Source: UBA1563 sp041671545
Lineage (GTDB): Bacteria; Bacteroidota; Ignavibacteria; Ignavibacteriales; Ignavibacteriaceae
Reading direction: 5' to 3'
DNA: 64,000 nt
Assembly: GCA_041671545.1 (NCBI GenBank)
Contig: JBAZBI010000012.1
Span: 1 to 64,000, forward strand
The position numbers and the translations under genes were made by a program. The notes below the pieces were generated by a model. The model searched no databases and was not told the origin of the DNA. It was given only the letters and a program-made list of their open reading frames with translations. This document shows, piece after piece, positions 43,891 to 53,126 of this stretch; position 1 is the first letter of the stretch, and every line of letters starts with the position of its first letter.

Positions 43891-45021
43891 TCATATTTTA
43901 TTATCAATGATTTGAATTGATGATAGATCAGATATCGAACTAATAAATTGATCTATCATTTCATTCACTTCGCTAACAGTTAGTTCAGTCATGCATTTGA
44001 AATGAGGACATTTAAGACCTGCCTGTGTATAACAAATTCTATCTTTAACCGGCGAACATTCAATTATTTTATTGATGAAACCATGTCTTACTCCTATGGG
44101 TTTACAATAGCTCGGATTCGTGGGACCATAAATAGTAAATGTCGGCCGTCCTAAAAAGCTTGCTATGTGTACCGGACCTGAATCATTCCCAATAAACACA
44201 CCGCAATCATTAATATTTTCAATTAAATCCTCGACAGATTTCGTTTCAGTTAATCTAAAATTCGCTTGGATTTCTTTTTTTATACTGGCAGGGAGAGTAT
44301 TCACTTCCGTAATAAATTCTACTCTGTATTGCGAAGAAAGTTTTTGAGCCAGTTCATAGTATTTTTCAATTCCCCATTCTTTAGCTGCCCACCCGGCAAA
44401 TGGATGAATTAAAACTTTGTTCGAATTACTCGGCTTAAGGGGAAAAGTATAATCTAAATCATTTCCTATCGACAGTACCTGACGAACAACATCCATGTAC
44501 ATATCAATTAAATGTGGAGTTGTTCTCATTGGGCTAAATTTATCATAAAGCGGTTTAAAATATTCTAAGTTCATTCCGACAATTTTTTCTGCAGATGAAA
44601 AAATGATCAAGCTGGCTGAAGTGATTGCTCCGGTCAGATCATATATAATTTCTGGACTCTTTTCATGTAATATTTTATATGCATCGCGGGTAGCAATTCT
44701 CCCTTTCCAAAAAAAATTATGAGAAATAGTCGTAATTTCGATTGACGGGAATGCAAGTTGAAATATTGATTTGGTTTCAGGGAAGCAGATAATGGAAATA
44801 ATCTTGTCTTGATGAAATTCAACTATTTTTTTGATCGCGTGAGTTGAAAAAATTGAATCACCAATTTTGTGTAAAACAATTATGCTGACTCCGTTACTTT
44901 GTTTCTTTTTAAGAATTCTTATTAACCTGACAATGTGACAAAAGAAACCAATTACTAGTTTAACAAACAATTTGACCGGATAATATTTTTCAACCATTGG
45001 AAGAAATTCAATCTGACTCAT
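43891..45021 (-). CDS. Glycosyltransferase family 9 (heptosyltransferase-like)
   Basis: About 376 residues. N-terminal SIIVLHKIGDSIFSTHAIKKI (the ADP-heptose family start pattern is visible as KIGD) and the C-terminal family signature FIGNDSGPVHIASFLGRPTFTIYGPTNP are clear. GT9 enzymes transfer heptose or related sugars. Several cysteines near 325-350 (CSPVKDRICYTQAGLKCPHFKC) form the cluster often seen near GT9 C-termini. I chose the ATG at 45021, which overlaps the flippase stop as ATGA; an in-frame ATG at 45039 would add six residues. The acceptor and sugar are unknown. Confidence 0.88.
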   Translation of the reverse strand: MSQIEFLPMVEKYYPVKLFVKLVIGFFCHIVRLIRILKKKQSNGVSIIVLHKIGDSIFSTHAIKKIVEFHQDKIISIICFPETKSIFQLAFPSIEITTISHNFFWKGRIATRDAYKILHEKSPEIIYDLTGAITSASLIIFSSAEKIVGMNLEYFKPLYDKFSPMRTTPHLIDMYMDVVRQVLSIGNDLDYTFPLKPSNSNKVLIHPFAGWAAKEWGIEKYYELAQKLSSQYRVEFITEVNTLPASIKKEIQANFRLTETKSVEDLIENINDCGVFIGNDSGPVHIASFLGRPTFTIYGPTNPSYCKPIGVRHGFINKIIECSPVKDRICYTQAGLKCPHFKCMTELTVSEVNEMIDQFISSISDLSSIQIIDNKI

Positions 45022-46562
45022 ATAGAAATATGATTCCATGTTTTCGAAATTAAATCCCTAGCAATCTCCATTGTTTCATCGTTAATCACCCATGCATTAA
45101 TCATAAATAAGGCGAAAAAAAATGCGATCTTCCACAATGAGTAATAAGTTCCAACCGGAAATAGATATCCAAAAAGTAATTCTGATAGAATGAAAGAAAT
45201 TCCAGCGTTAGTACAAGAAGTTGTAAATGCAATCAGTGGTAAATTCATTTTTTTTAATGCCAATTTATGAACAATGATGCTAGTTCCCAAAATAAAGTAT
45301 AACACGTAACTGATTGATGAAGCTGCCGCAAGTCCGTTTTGTTGATAGATCGGGACTAAAATTAAGCTTGCAACAATTTTTACTGATATAACAATTGATG
45401 AACTTATTAATAACCATTTTATCGCCCCAATCCCAAAGATCAGTTTGTTAACGATAGCATAGGCTGCAAAAAAAACAAGGCTTACTCCATAGATCTTCAA
45501 TACTTCTGAAGTCATTACTACATCAGTAGAGCTAAACGCTCCACGATGGTAGAAAATATCAATAATTGGTTGAGCGTAAAAAACGAACATTATTGATGAT
45601 GGGACGAAGAAAAAGAAAGTGATCCTCATTGCAGAATTAAGTGAATTTTCTGTTTCATCATTTTTTCCTGCGGCAAAAGTTTCAGAAAATTTTGGAAAGA
45701 TCGCCGAAGAAAAAGCCATGGACAATATCGACAAAGGTATAACATAGATAGTTGTAGCATAGTTTAGTGCTGCGATACCACCTTGTTGAACGGAAGAGTA
45801 AAAAAGTCTGTCAATGAAAATATATAATTGTCCAAGCAACTCAATAAGAACCGTTACAAAGAAGACTTGAAGTGGGAACTGTTTCAAAAAGTCAGTTTTG
45901 ATGTGCAAGAAATCTTTTAATATTAGTTTTTTTCTTACAAAAATAAATAGGAAACCAACTTGTAGGATTGTTCCAAGTAAGAAACCAATCGGAATGGCGT
46001 AGATTCCAAATTTGGAAGTGAAAAGTACTACTAACAAAATTATTGTTACATTCAAAAAAAGATGAGAGACGAATGCTTTTTTGAAATCATATTCAGCTTG
46101 AAGATATGCCAACAATATTGCCATCAATCCGTTTAACGGAATTGTAAACAAAACAATAAAGAGTATTTTCTTTGCAACATTGAACTCTGAAACGGTTAAG
46201 GTTGAGGTAAATAATTTGAGAATTGAATCCTCCGAAGCTAAAAGACTCAGAGCAATAATGAAACTTAAAATAAAGAAAAGCGCCAGAGCTTTGTTGAAAA
46301 AGATCCTAGCATCTATTTCTCCACTCTGAATTTTGATTCTATTGTATTGGGGAATAAAAAAATTTTGACCGACGTAAACGATAAATGTATTGATCACGGT
46401 GGGGATTACAATACTGAGTAAATAAAGTTCGTAAGACTGACTAAGACCAAAACTATTCGCAAATATTATTTCACGAATCATCCCCAATATCTTATTGATA
46501 GCGCCAAAAAAAATTATGATCAGTGAAGCGCCTGTGACCGTTAAAAAGAATTTTTTTGGCAT
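45018..46562 (-). CDS. MurJ/Wzx-type lipid-linked oligosaccharide flippase
   Basis: 514 residues with about 14 transmembrane helices. The MurJ/MviN-type N-terminus (INKILGMIREIIFANSFGLS) and IVIPTVINTF, YAQPIIDIFYHRGAFSSTD are characteristic of the MOP exporter superfamily. In this operon it most likely flips the undecaprenyl-linked polysaccharide repeat unit across the inner membrane, that is, it takes the Wzx role, although the sequence resembles the peptidoglycan flippase MurJ. It overlaps the GT9 gene and follows the UDP-glucuronate decarboxylase gene by 6 bases. A genuine MurJ for cell-wall synthesis would be expected elsewhere. Confidence 0.82.
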   Translation of the reverse strand: MPKKFFLTVTGASLIIIFFGAINKILGMIREIIFANSFGLSQSYELYLLSIVIPTVINTFIVYVGQNFFIPQYNRIKIQSGEIDARIFFNKALALFFILSFIIALSLLASEDSILKLFTSTLTVSEFNVAKKILFIVLFTIPLNGLMAILLAYLQAEYDFKKAFVSHLFLNVTIILLVVLFTSKFGIYAIPIGFLLGTILQVGFLFIFVRKKLILKDFLHIKTDFLKQFPLQVFFVTVLIELLGQLYIFIDRLFYSSVQQGGIAALNYATTIYVIPLSILSMAFSSAIFPKFSETFAAGKNDETENSLNSAMRITFFFFVPSSIMFVFYAQPIIDIFYHRGAFSSTDVVMTSEVLKIYGVSLVFFAAYAIVNKLIFGIGAIKWLLISSSIVISVKIVASLILVPIYQQNGLAAASSISYVLYFILGTSIIVHKLALKKMNLPLIAFTTSCTNAGISFILSELLFGYLFPVGTYYSLWKIAFFFALFMINAWVINDETMEIARDLISKTWNHISI

Positions 46563-46568
46563 TTCAGA

Positions 46569-47513
46569 TTAAGTTAACACAAGATTTTTAAAGTACTCTA
46601 TCGTAATTTTCAAACCTTCCGCTCTGTCCACTTTAGGTTGCCATCCCAAGATTCGCTTCGCTTTTTCAATATTCGGCTGACGAACTTTTGGATCATCTTG
46701 AGGTAAAGATTCGTAAATAATTTTACTCTTTGAATCCATTATTCTCAGAACTTCCTCAGCAAACTGTTTAATTGTAATTTCATCTGGATTGCCAATGTTT
46801 ACCGGTTCAACTTCATCTGAAAGTAGTAATCGATAAATACCTTCGACTAAATCTGAGACGTAGCAGAAACTGCGCGTTTGAGAACCATCTCCAAAAACAG
46901 TTATATCTTGTCCTCGTAATGCTTGACCCACAAATGCAGGTAAAGCTCTTCCATCGTTCAGACGCATCCGAGGTCCATACGTATTAAAAATTCTAACGAT
47001 TCGCGTTTCCACTCCGTGATACCGATGATATGCCATCGTGATAGCTTCAGCAAATCGTTTTGCTTCATCGTAAACACCTCGCGGACCGATGGGATTTACA
47101 TTCCCCCAATAAGTCTCTTCTTGTGGATGAATTTCGGGATCACCATAAACTTCCGAAGTTGAGGCTAATAGAATTCTGGCATTCTTTTCTTTCGCGAGTC
47201 CTAAAACTTTATGTGTTCCTAACGAACCAACTTTCAATGTCTGAATTGGAAGTTTTAAATAATCAATCGGACTTGCAGGCGAAGCAAAATGAAGAATGTA
47301 ATCAACTTCACCCGGAACATGAATGAAATTCGTAATATCATGTTTTACGAATGAAAAATTTTCGTTGCCGAATAAATGACTAATGTTGTTCAGATTACCC
47401 GTTAAAAGATTATCTATACAAACAACTTTCAGTCCTTCCGAAAGTAATCTATCACAAAGATGTGATCCTAAAAATCCGGCACCACCGGTAACAACTGCTG
47501 TTTTTTGAATCAC
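46569..47513 (-). CDS. UDP-glucuronate decarboxylase (UDP-xylose synthase)
   Basis: 314 residues, extended SDR. The NAD motif GGAGFLGSHLCDRL, the UXS-typical ASPASPIDYLKLPIQTLKVG, catalytic Tyr148 and Lys152 in RGVYDEAKRF, and RIFNTYGPRM are present. It converts UDP-glucuronate to UDP-xylose, supplying a pentose for the polymer and consuming the same UDP-uronic acid type that feeds other sugar nucleotides here. It overlaps the Wzz-like gene by 4 bases (ATGA). The family is distinct enough from 4-epimerases that the call is firm; a UDP-glucose dehydrogenase is not in this window. Confidence 0.9.
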   Translation of the reverse strand: MIQKTAVVTGGAGFLGSHLCDRLLSEGLKVVCIDNLLTGNLNNISHLFGNENFSFVKHDITNFIHVPGEVDYILHFASPASPIDYLKLPIQTLKVGSLGTHKVLGLAKEKNARILLASTSEVYGDPEIHPQEETYWGNVNPIGPRGVYDEAKRFAEAITMAYHRYHGVETRIVRIFNTYGPRMRLNDGRALPAFVGQALRGQDITVFGDGSQTRSFCYVSDLVEGIYRLLLSDEVEPVNIGNPDEITIKQFAEEVLRIMDSKSKIIYESLPQDDPKVRQPNIEKAKRILGWQPKVDRAEGLKITIEYFKNLVLT

Positions 47514-48655
47514 GCTTTAACTCTCTTCTTTAGATAATTAAACATCTCTTTCGTCTGAAAAACTGAGATAAGTAAAGAACTCAGAAAAATAAAAACTCCC
47601 GCAAGTAAGGTTGAAAAAAATATTCTTGGAGACGAAGCCCTTTCAGGTGGAATGGCTGCGTCAAGAATTTCTACTGTCGGGAGGTCCCTGTTTTCTTGAA
47701 TCTTTTCCTTAAAATATTGTTGCTGAAGCATTAAATAAACTTCATTATAAATTTTAACATCTCTTACAAGACTTGATAATTTTCCTGCTAATGCAGGAGC
47801 ATCCGCGAAGGAAAGTAAGATGTCTTGGTTTAGTGATTCTAACTTTTGAAGTTGATCTTTTAATTGCTGATGTTTTGATCGTAATGAAATGATTGAAGGA
47901 TTGTTTTCATTTAGATTTTTCGATAGCAATCCTAAATTAATTTCCGTCGATATCATTTCACTTTTAATACTCGCTGCTGCTTCAATACTGGCTTTCATTT
48001 GTTCCGGCAATGAAATAGTCTTATTCTTTTTCTGAAACTCCATCAACGCAAATTCAGAAGAATCGAGTTGAGTTTTAATCTGTACAAGCTGATCTTCAAT
48101 ATAAACTCTAGCTTTTTTCGCTTTACTGGAGAGTTTTTCCCTGTTGATTTTGTCCAAAGCTTCGGCATAAGCGTTTGAAATGTTTGCTGCCAAATTTCTG
48201 ATCGAATCTGTCTGTCCTAATATTCTTCCAAACAACGAGGTAGAAACGGGAACCGAAAATTCAATAATTCCTTCCTTCGTAACTTCAACCGAAAGCAGCT
48301 TTCTCAATTGGATAGAAGCTTCTTCTCTAGTTTTAACTCCCAAATAATTAGTTAATTTCAATTCCGAAATTACGAATTCAGCAGCCGTTCTACTCTTAAT
48401 AATCTCTGCGTAAAGCTGTGAATTTGCACCTGACATATTAAGATTTGTTAAACTACCGAGTTCTGATGTCTGAAGTAAACTCGATAATCCATTAGAATTA
48501 TTTTTTTCAGGAGGAAGAATTGAGATTACAGATGAATAAGTAATTGGATAAATAACGATTAAAAAAATCACATAGAAAAAAGTACCAAAAACTGTTGTTG
48601 TAAGAATCCTTTTTCTATGAATAAAAGCTATTTGAAGTAATTCATTAAATTTCAT
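47510..48655 (-). CDS. Wzz-type chain-length determinant protein
   Basis: 381 residues. Two membrane helices, at about 20-40 and 345-367, flank a long periplasmic coiled-coil region (about 150-310, with heptads such as LKDQLQKLESLNQDIL), the polysaccharide co-polymerase layout. Before the second helix is the Pro-rich stretch LDAAIPPERASSPRIF. It controls polymer length together with Wzy and the exporter. It follows the exporter gene by 3 bases and precedes the decarboxylase with an ATGA overlap. It lacks a kinase domain, in contrast to the Wzc-type gene upstream, so the operon has two co-polymerases. Confidence 0.85.
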   Translation of the reverse strand: MKFNELLQIAFIHRKRILTTTVFGTFFYVIFLIVIYPITYSSVISILPPEKNNSNGLSSLLQTSELGSLTNLNMSGANSQLYAEIIKSRTAAEFVISELKLTNYLGVKTREEASIQLRKLLSVEVTKEGIIEFSVPVSTSLFGRILGQTDSIRNLAANISNAYAEALDKINREKLSSKAKKARVYIEDQLVQIKTQLDSSEFALMEFQKKNKTISLPEQMKASIEAAASIKSEMISTEINLGLLSKNLNENNPSIISLRSKHQQLKDQLQKLESLNQDILLSFADAPALAGKLSSLVRDVKIYNEVYLMLQQQYFKEKIQENRDLPTVEILDAAIPPERASSPRIFFSTLLAGVFIFLSSLLISVFQTKEMFNYLKKRVKA

Positions 48656-48658
48656 TTA

Positions 48659-50179
48659 TTACCTACGACTTGCAATAATGGCAACAGCAGCTGTAACCAC
48701 AGTTGCAACTTGTCCGATTATAAATAATGCATCTTTAGTAAAATCCCAAAATTTAGGAGGTGGCGGATCTTCCGGGATCCAAATAATATCCCCGGGATAC
48801 AATATTTTCGCATCGTCTTGATCAATCCATTCCCCAGTACTCGCTCTTACAACACGAACATCCGATTCAATAGCTCGCCAGCCAAATCCACCGGCAAGGG
48901 CAATGTAATCTTTAACTTTGAGGTGTACATTAAAAGGAATTTTACCAGGTTGAACGACTTGTCCAATCAAATTAATATAGTCCTTTTTTTCAGGAACAAT
49001 TATCACGTCGTTTTTTCGGAGGATCACATCTTCACGAGTAATTTTGTTTTCAAAAATATCCTGAAAATTGATGACAACTTTTCCTTTTGGCTGACGGGCT
49101 TTTGCTTTTAAATAGTCGTATTCGTCATCCGTCATATCCTTTCGCAGTAAATTTTTTAACCTTTCAAATTCCACATCGGTGGTATCTGCTAATGTTCTGC
49201 GAAATAATGCAGCATCAGATAATGATGCTTTAGGAAGAAATCCTCCGGCCAGATTAATGATCTCGCTTAATTTTGTCTCTCCATCTTTTATTTTGTACAC
49301 TCCGGGATACTTTACAAAACCTTCAACCGTAACAACTTCATCCAACAAATATTCGGGAATGCTCCGAATTATTACTTTGTCTTTATTTTGCAATTGAAAT
49401 TTTTTAGAATCTTCCAGAGTTACAAAAAAACTATTTTGTGTTTTGAAATCGTCCGCAAATCGAATGATCTCTATTGTATCTTTTTTAGCGTTAGTAAGTA
49501 GTCCACCGGCAAGATTGATCGCATCAAAAACTGTTTCACTTTGTTTGAAGTTATAAGAAGCTGAGAATTTCACACTTCCCCAAATGGAAAAAGTTCGATC
49601 TGATTTGTCCAGGTAGATAAAATCTCCTTCCTTCAACTGGGCATTTTGGATTTTATCATTGGTCCGAATAAAAGAAATAAAATCATAAAATGACGAATGA
49701 TCATTGTCATTAACAATTTTAACATTTCTTAAATCTGCGGAGGGATTAATTAACTCTGAATTCAATAAAACATCACTTAAACAAGCATTTGCTGGTAAGG
49801 TAAGAATCGTAGATTTTTTCACATCCCCGTATAAACCAACTTTAATCTTTCTGATTTCAATTAACGAGACAAAAATTTCTACATTCTTATAAAAATATTT
49901 GATTGAGGTTTCTATCTTTTTTTTTGCTTCAGTAAGAGAATTTGATTTTATATTTAGTTCGCCGACCTTGGGGATATAGATTGTCCCCTCATGGGATACC
50001 CTCACCTTCCAAGCTATTTCATCTAATCCTTTTATGAGTACCAAGAGACTGTCTCCCGGACCTACAAAATACATATCGGGATCAATATAACCGGCGGCTT
50101 CAGTCTTAATTGAAGAAGTTTTATCATACTTTTCTGATTGGGCAAATGATTGGAAAGAAAGAAGCAAAAAACAAAACAT
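48659..50179 (-). CDS. Polysaccharide export protein (Wza-like, SLBB repeats)
   Basis: 506 residues. The mature part begins with a Poly_export domain (YFVGPGDSLLVLIKG, VSHEGTIYIPKVGEL), followed by three SLBB domains (SIWGSVKFSASYNF, VEGFVKYPGVYKI, NLIGQVVQPGKIPF) and a C-terminal hydrophobic helix, so it forms the outer-membrane export channel. The signal peptide is short: from the ATG at 50179 it is MFCFLLLSFQSFAQ, with no basic n-region and no good ribosome site. Upstream codons stay open and encode a basic stretch (NKRNQFLNYFVGS) without an ATG, GTG or TTG, so the true start may be a rare codon. It lies between the BY-kinase and Wzz genes. Confidence 0.86.
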   Translation of the reverse strand: MFCFLLLSFQSFAQSEKYDKTSSIKTEAAGYIDPDMYFVGPGDSLLVLIKGLDEIAWKVRVSHEGTIYIPKVGELNIKSNSLTEAKKKIETSIKYFYKNVEIFVSLIEIRKIKVGLYGDVKKSTILTLPANACLSDVLLNSELINPSADLRNVKIVNDNDHSSFYDFISFIRTNDKIQNAQLKEGDFIYLDKSDRTFSIWGSVKFSASYNFKQSETVFDAINLAGGLLTNAKKDTIEIIRFADDFKTQNSFFVTLEDSKKFQLQNKDKVIIRSIPEYLLDEVVTVEGFVKYPGVYKIKDGETKLSEIINLAGGFLPKASLSDAALFRRTLADTTDVEFERLKNLLRKDMTDDEYDYLKAKARQPKGKVVINFQDIFENKITREDVILRKNDVIIVPEKKDYINLIGQVVQPGKIPFNVHLKVKDYIALAGGFGWRAIESDVRVVRASTGEWIDQDDAKILYPGDIIWIPEDPPPPKFWDFTKDALFIIGQVATVVTAAVAIIASRR

Positions 50180-50289
50180 GCTTCCGACGAAATAATTAAG
50201 AAATTGATTTCTCTTGTTATTTCTAAGTAATTCTTCTTTCAGAAAAGTATTCCTCTTTGTTTTGAACGAATAAAAATCTTAAACTGGAT

Positions 50290-52524
50290 TTATGTAGTCG
50301 ACTTCGAACGACTTCCTTCTTTTTCACGGTTATAATAGTAATAGTAATATTTATAATACGAACCATATGAATTCTTGAAAACAAAATTATTGAGTATCGT
50401 ACCAACAAAATTTACATCACTATTCTTAAGAATATCGAGCGCTTTATCCAACAAATCAAATTCAGTATAGTTTGCAGAAACAACGAGATAAACTGCATCG
50501 CAATAAGCTGCGATTATCTCGGAATCCGTCACAGATATGATTGGAGGTGAATCAATAATAATATAATCATAAAGAGTTTTCATATGAGTAATGAAGTCTT
50601 GCATCTTTTTAGACCCCAACATTTCCGCCGGATTTGGAGGAATTGTACCAACTGTGATTACATCAAGATTTGCCAATTTCGATGGTTTAATGATAGTTGC
50701 CAAATCAACTTGATCAAAAAGATGTTCAACTAAACCAGGCTGTCTATTCATCCCAAATATGGTGTGAACTCTTGGTTTACGAAGATCACAATCCAGGAGA
50801 AGTGTTTTATGATTTGCCTGAGCAAAGCTACCTGCTAAATTCGATGCAATGAGTGTTTTACCTTCTCCAGGAGTTGATGAAGTAATATGAATTACTTTCA
50901 TATTGTGTTGATCGACTTTAGAAAACTGAACTCTCGTACGCAAAGCTCTAAATGCTTCACTGGGAACCGAATCAGGTTTATTGTAAATGATGAATTCCAG
51001 GTCTTTAGAAATTGATTTATCGAGAGATTGAATTTGCGGAACCCAACCAATTACGTTGATGTTTCTGTCTTTCAAGTCTTCGGGTGACTTAACGGTGTTA
51101 TCAAAATAATTTCTAAGGAAGGCATAACCTAAACCAAAACCAAATCCCAAAATTGTTCCTACTAAAATGATAAGAAGTCTATTAGGTTTTGCCGGAGAAG
51201 AAGGTCGGCGTGCAACATCAATTATAACAACATTACCTGGTTGAGATTGTTCATTAATAACTGCTTCTTGATATTTTTCCTCTACAAGGATATAAAGTTT
51301 TTCAAGCGATTCTCTGCTACGTTGCAAACGAGCATATTCGATTGCTGATTTAGGTAGTTGATTAAATTTAGAGTCGTAAGAATTTACAATTTCTCCCAAA
51401 TTTTTAACTGTTATTTCCAACGATTGGTTTTTAATCTCTTCTTCAATGATGTTCTTGGTTAAAACTTTTACTTCTTCAGGACTGCTGGCAAAAATACTCG
51501 CTTTGAATCCTTCAATCTTAGTTTTCAGTTTATTTTTCAACTCTCTTATTTTAGCGTCGTAATCCTTCAAAACCTGATTATCAAGATTTTTATCTTTCGC
51601 ATTAGAAAGTGCAATATCACGGTTAACTTCAAGCCGGGCTAATTCCGTTTGCAAATTTTTCAAATATTCTTCAGAGGAAAAATTTTCAAGGTAGGCAGTT
51701 AATTGCGGGTCTTGTTTGCGTAGTTCTTCTTTGTATTGTTTCAAAGTTTTTGCTGAAATAGACAATTCCATCTTCGCCATGTTAAGATCAGCTTCAAATT
51801 TTGAAAGCTGAGTTATCAACTCTTTTGCTTGATCATCAAGGGCAATAATGCCGCCTTTTTCTTGGAAGGTTTTTAACAATTCTTCCGAACTATTTAATTG
51901 TCCAAGCTTTTCATTTTTTTGCTGCAATAAAAAAGCTTTAACAAGCGTTAGTTGATTTCTGTTAAACTCCAGGTTTAATGTTTTATAAGCTTGAGCATAA
52001 ACATTGGCAATTAAAGAAGCTTCACTTGGAGAAGGACTTTGAGAAGAAATTTCTACTATGTCCAACCCGCGTTTTTGTTCTATTGTGACATTTTTTTCAA
52101 GTAAAGTGGCTATCTGATCAACATCAAGAAGTTTTGGTCTATCGTTGGTCAATTTTGAACGTGACTGCACCAAAACCTTAAAGCTATCAATTTGGTTAAT
52201 TGCTTTAACACTATCAATTAATGAATTTGCAGCAATTTCACGAACTTTATAACTTTTAAGAACCTCAATTTCATTTGCAATAAATCTATCACTTCCAAAA
52301 TCTTGAAATTCCGGCATGAGTGGAGAATTTAAAATATTACCGGATGGTTTACTGATTTTTAGAACGGTTGTCGATTTATAAATGTTGATCGAGCTTATAG
52401 CATAAACTATTGCTACAACTATCGCAACAATGGAAATTAGAAGAAATGGGAAAAGATTATCTATTACGATATTATAATAATGTGCTAATCCTTGCTCACG
52501 AACATCTACAGAATTATTATTCAT
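50290..52524 (-). CDS. Wzc-type tyrosine autokinase / co-polymerase
   Basis: 744 residues. An N-terminal Wzz domain with a first membrane helix (about 25-50), periplasmic coiled coils, and the GNVV-type Pro-rich segment before the second helix (about 455-475). A cytoplasmic BY-kinase domain follows: Walker A SSTPGEGKTLIASN (about 551), A' motif LLLDCDLRKPR and Walker B YIIIDSPP. The C-terminus is a tyrosine cluster (SYGSYYKYYYYYYNREK) for autophosphorylation. Cycling phosphorylation would control polymerisation and export. It is the second gene after the operon promoter, 16 bases after the small export gene. Confidence 0.93.
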   Translation of the reverse strand: MNNNSVDVREQGLAHYYNIVIDNLFPFLLISIVAIVVAIVYAISSINIYKSTTVLKISKPSGNILNSPLMPEFQDFGSDRFIANEIEVLKSYKVREIAANSLIDSVKAINQIDSFKVLVQSRSKLTNDRPKLLDVDQIATLLEKNVTIEQKRGLDIVEISSQSPSPSEASLIANVYAQAYKTLNLEFNRNQLTLVKAFLLQQKNEKLGQLNSSEELLKTFQEKGGIIALDDQAKELITQLSKFEADLNMAKMELSISAKTLKQYKEELRKQDPQLTAYLENFSSEEYLKNLQTELARLEVNRDIALSNAKDKNLDNQVLKDYDAKIRELKNKLKTKIEGFKASIFASSPEEVKVLTKNIIEEEIKNQSLEITVKNLGEIVNSYDSKFNQLPKSAIEYARLQRSRESLEKLYILVEEKYQEAVINEQSQPGNVVIIDVARRPSSPAKPNRLLIILVGTILGFGFGLGYAFLRNYFDNTVKSPEDLKDRNINVIGWVPQIQSLDKSISKDLEFIIYNKPDSVPSEAFRALRTRVQFSKVDQHNMKVIHITSSTPGEGKTLIASNLAGSFAQANHKTLLLDCDLRKPRVHTIFGMNRQPGLVEHLFDQVDLATIIKPSKLANLDVITVGTIPPNPAEMLGSKKMQDFITHMKTLYDYIIIDSPPIISVTDSEIIAAYCDAVYLVVSANYTEFDLLDKALDILKNSDVNFVGTILNNFVFKNSYGSYYKYYYYYYNREKEGSRSKSTT

Positions 52525-52540
52525 TAAAAAAAACCCTTAG

Positions 52541-53059
52541 CTATTTACGGACTATATTTAAAATTAGAATTGATAACGATATCAGTGTTGAGACTATTGA
52601 AAGCGATATCGACAGATAATCTCTCGTGTACCATCTTGGTTCTCCGGGAACTAAGAGAACATCTCCCGCTTTTATTTGTGGAGCCGGTATAACTTTCTTC
52701 GGTTCTTTTGCCCAGAGCAAATCATTATAATTTACAGAAATAAATTCTTGTGAGGAATCTTCTTTGGTACGATAAATCCTTAAATCTTCGAGGAGGGCGG
52801 CATCTGTGGGTCCACCGGCATAAGAAAGAAGGTCTTTTGCATTGGTGTATTCCGGAACAATATATCTACCAGGGAATCTTACATTGCCCCACACAGCGAC
52901 TTTAATATTAACTGATTGAGGATCAGAATAATCATAAACTGCTCCTTGGGGATTCATTTTTAAGGAACCATAATCAATACCAATTTTTGTGTCATTTGAT
53001 TGACCGTAGTTTTGAAATCCTGAAATAAGTATAAAGAATAAAAAGAGATAAACTTTCAT
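52541..53059 (-). CDS. Small SLBB-type polysaccharide export protein
   Basis: 172 residues. A signal peptide (1-19, ending FQNYGQS) is followed by one SLBB-like domain (VAVWGNVRFPGRYIVPEYTNAKDLLSYAGG) and a C-terminal hydrophobic helix (about 150-169, ISLSIVSTLISLSILILNIV). It lacks the Poly_export domain of the Wza-like protein, so it may be an accessory piece of the export channel. I chose the ATG at 53059; an in-frame earlier start at 53116 would disrupt the signal peptide and overlap the predicted promoter. It is the first gene of the polysaccharide operon. Confidence 0.82.
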   Translation of the reverse strand: MKVYLFLFFILISGFQNYGQSNDTKIGIDYGSLKMNPQGAVYDYSDPQSVNIKVAVWGNVRFPGRYIVPEYTNAKDLLSYAGGPTDAALLEDLRIYRTKEDSSQEFISVNYNDLLWAKEPKKVIPAPQIKAGDVLLVPGEPRWYTRDYLSISLSIVSTLISLSILILNIVRK

Positions 53060-53086
53060 TTGCAATAATTTTCCCAAATTTTGAGT

Positions 53087-53118
53087 GTAAGATAGTAAAT
53101 AGCTGTTACTCGGCAAAA
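53087..53118 (-). promoter_or_regulatory. Promoter of the polysaccharide operon
   Basis: On the minus strand TTTTG, a 19-base spacer and TATCTTAC match TTTG-N19-TAnnTTTG except for two bases at the end of the -7 box. The -7 box lies 28 bases before the ATG at 53059, in the only sizeable gap ahead of this 20-kb minus-strand series of genes. Confidence 0.5.
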
Positions 53119-53126
53119 GTTCCCAA

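Noticed and set aside
50223..50408. Minus-strand frame of 61 codons across the end of the BY-kinase gene
   Set aside because: It is an alternate-frame reading of the tyrosine-repeat tail (TAT/TAA-rich codons) and downstream leader; composition is explained by that repeat.
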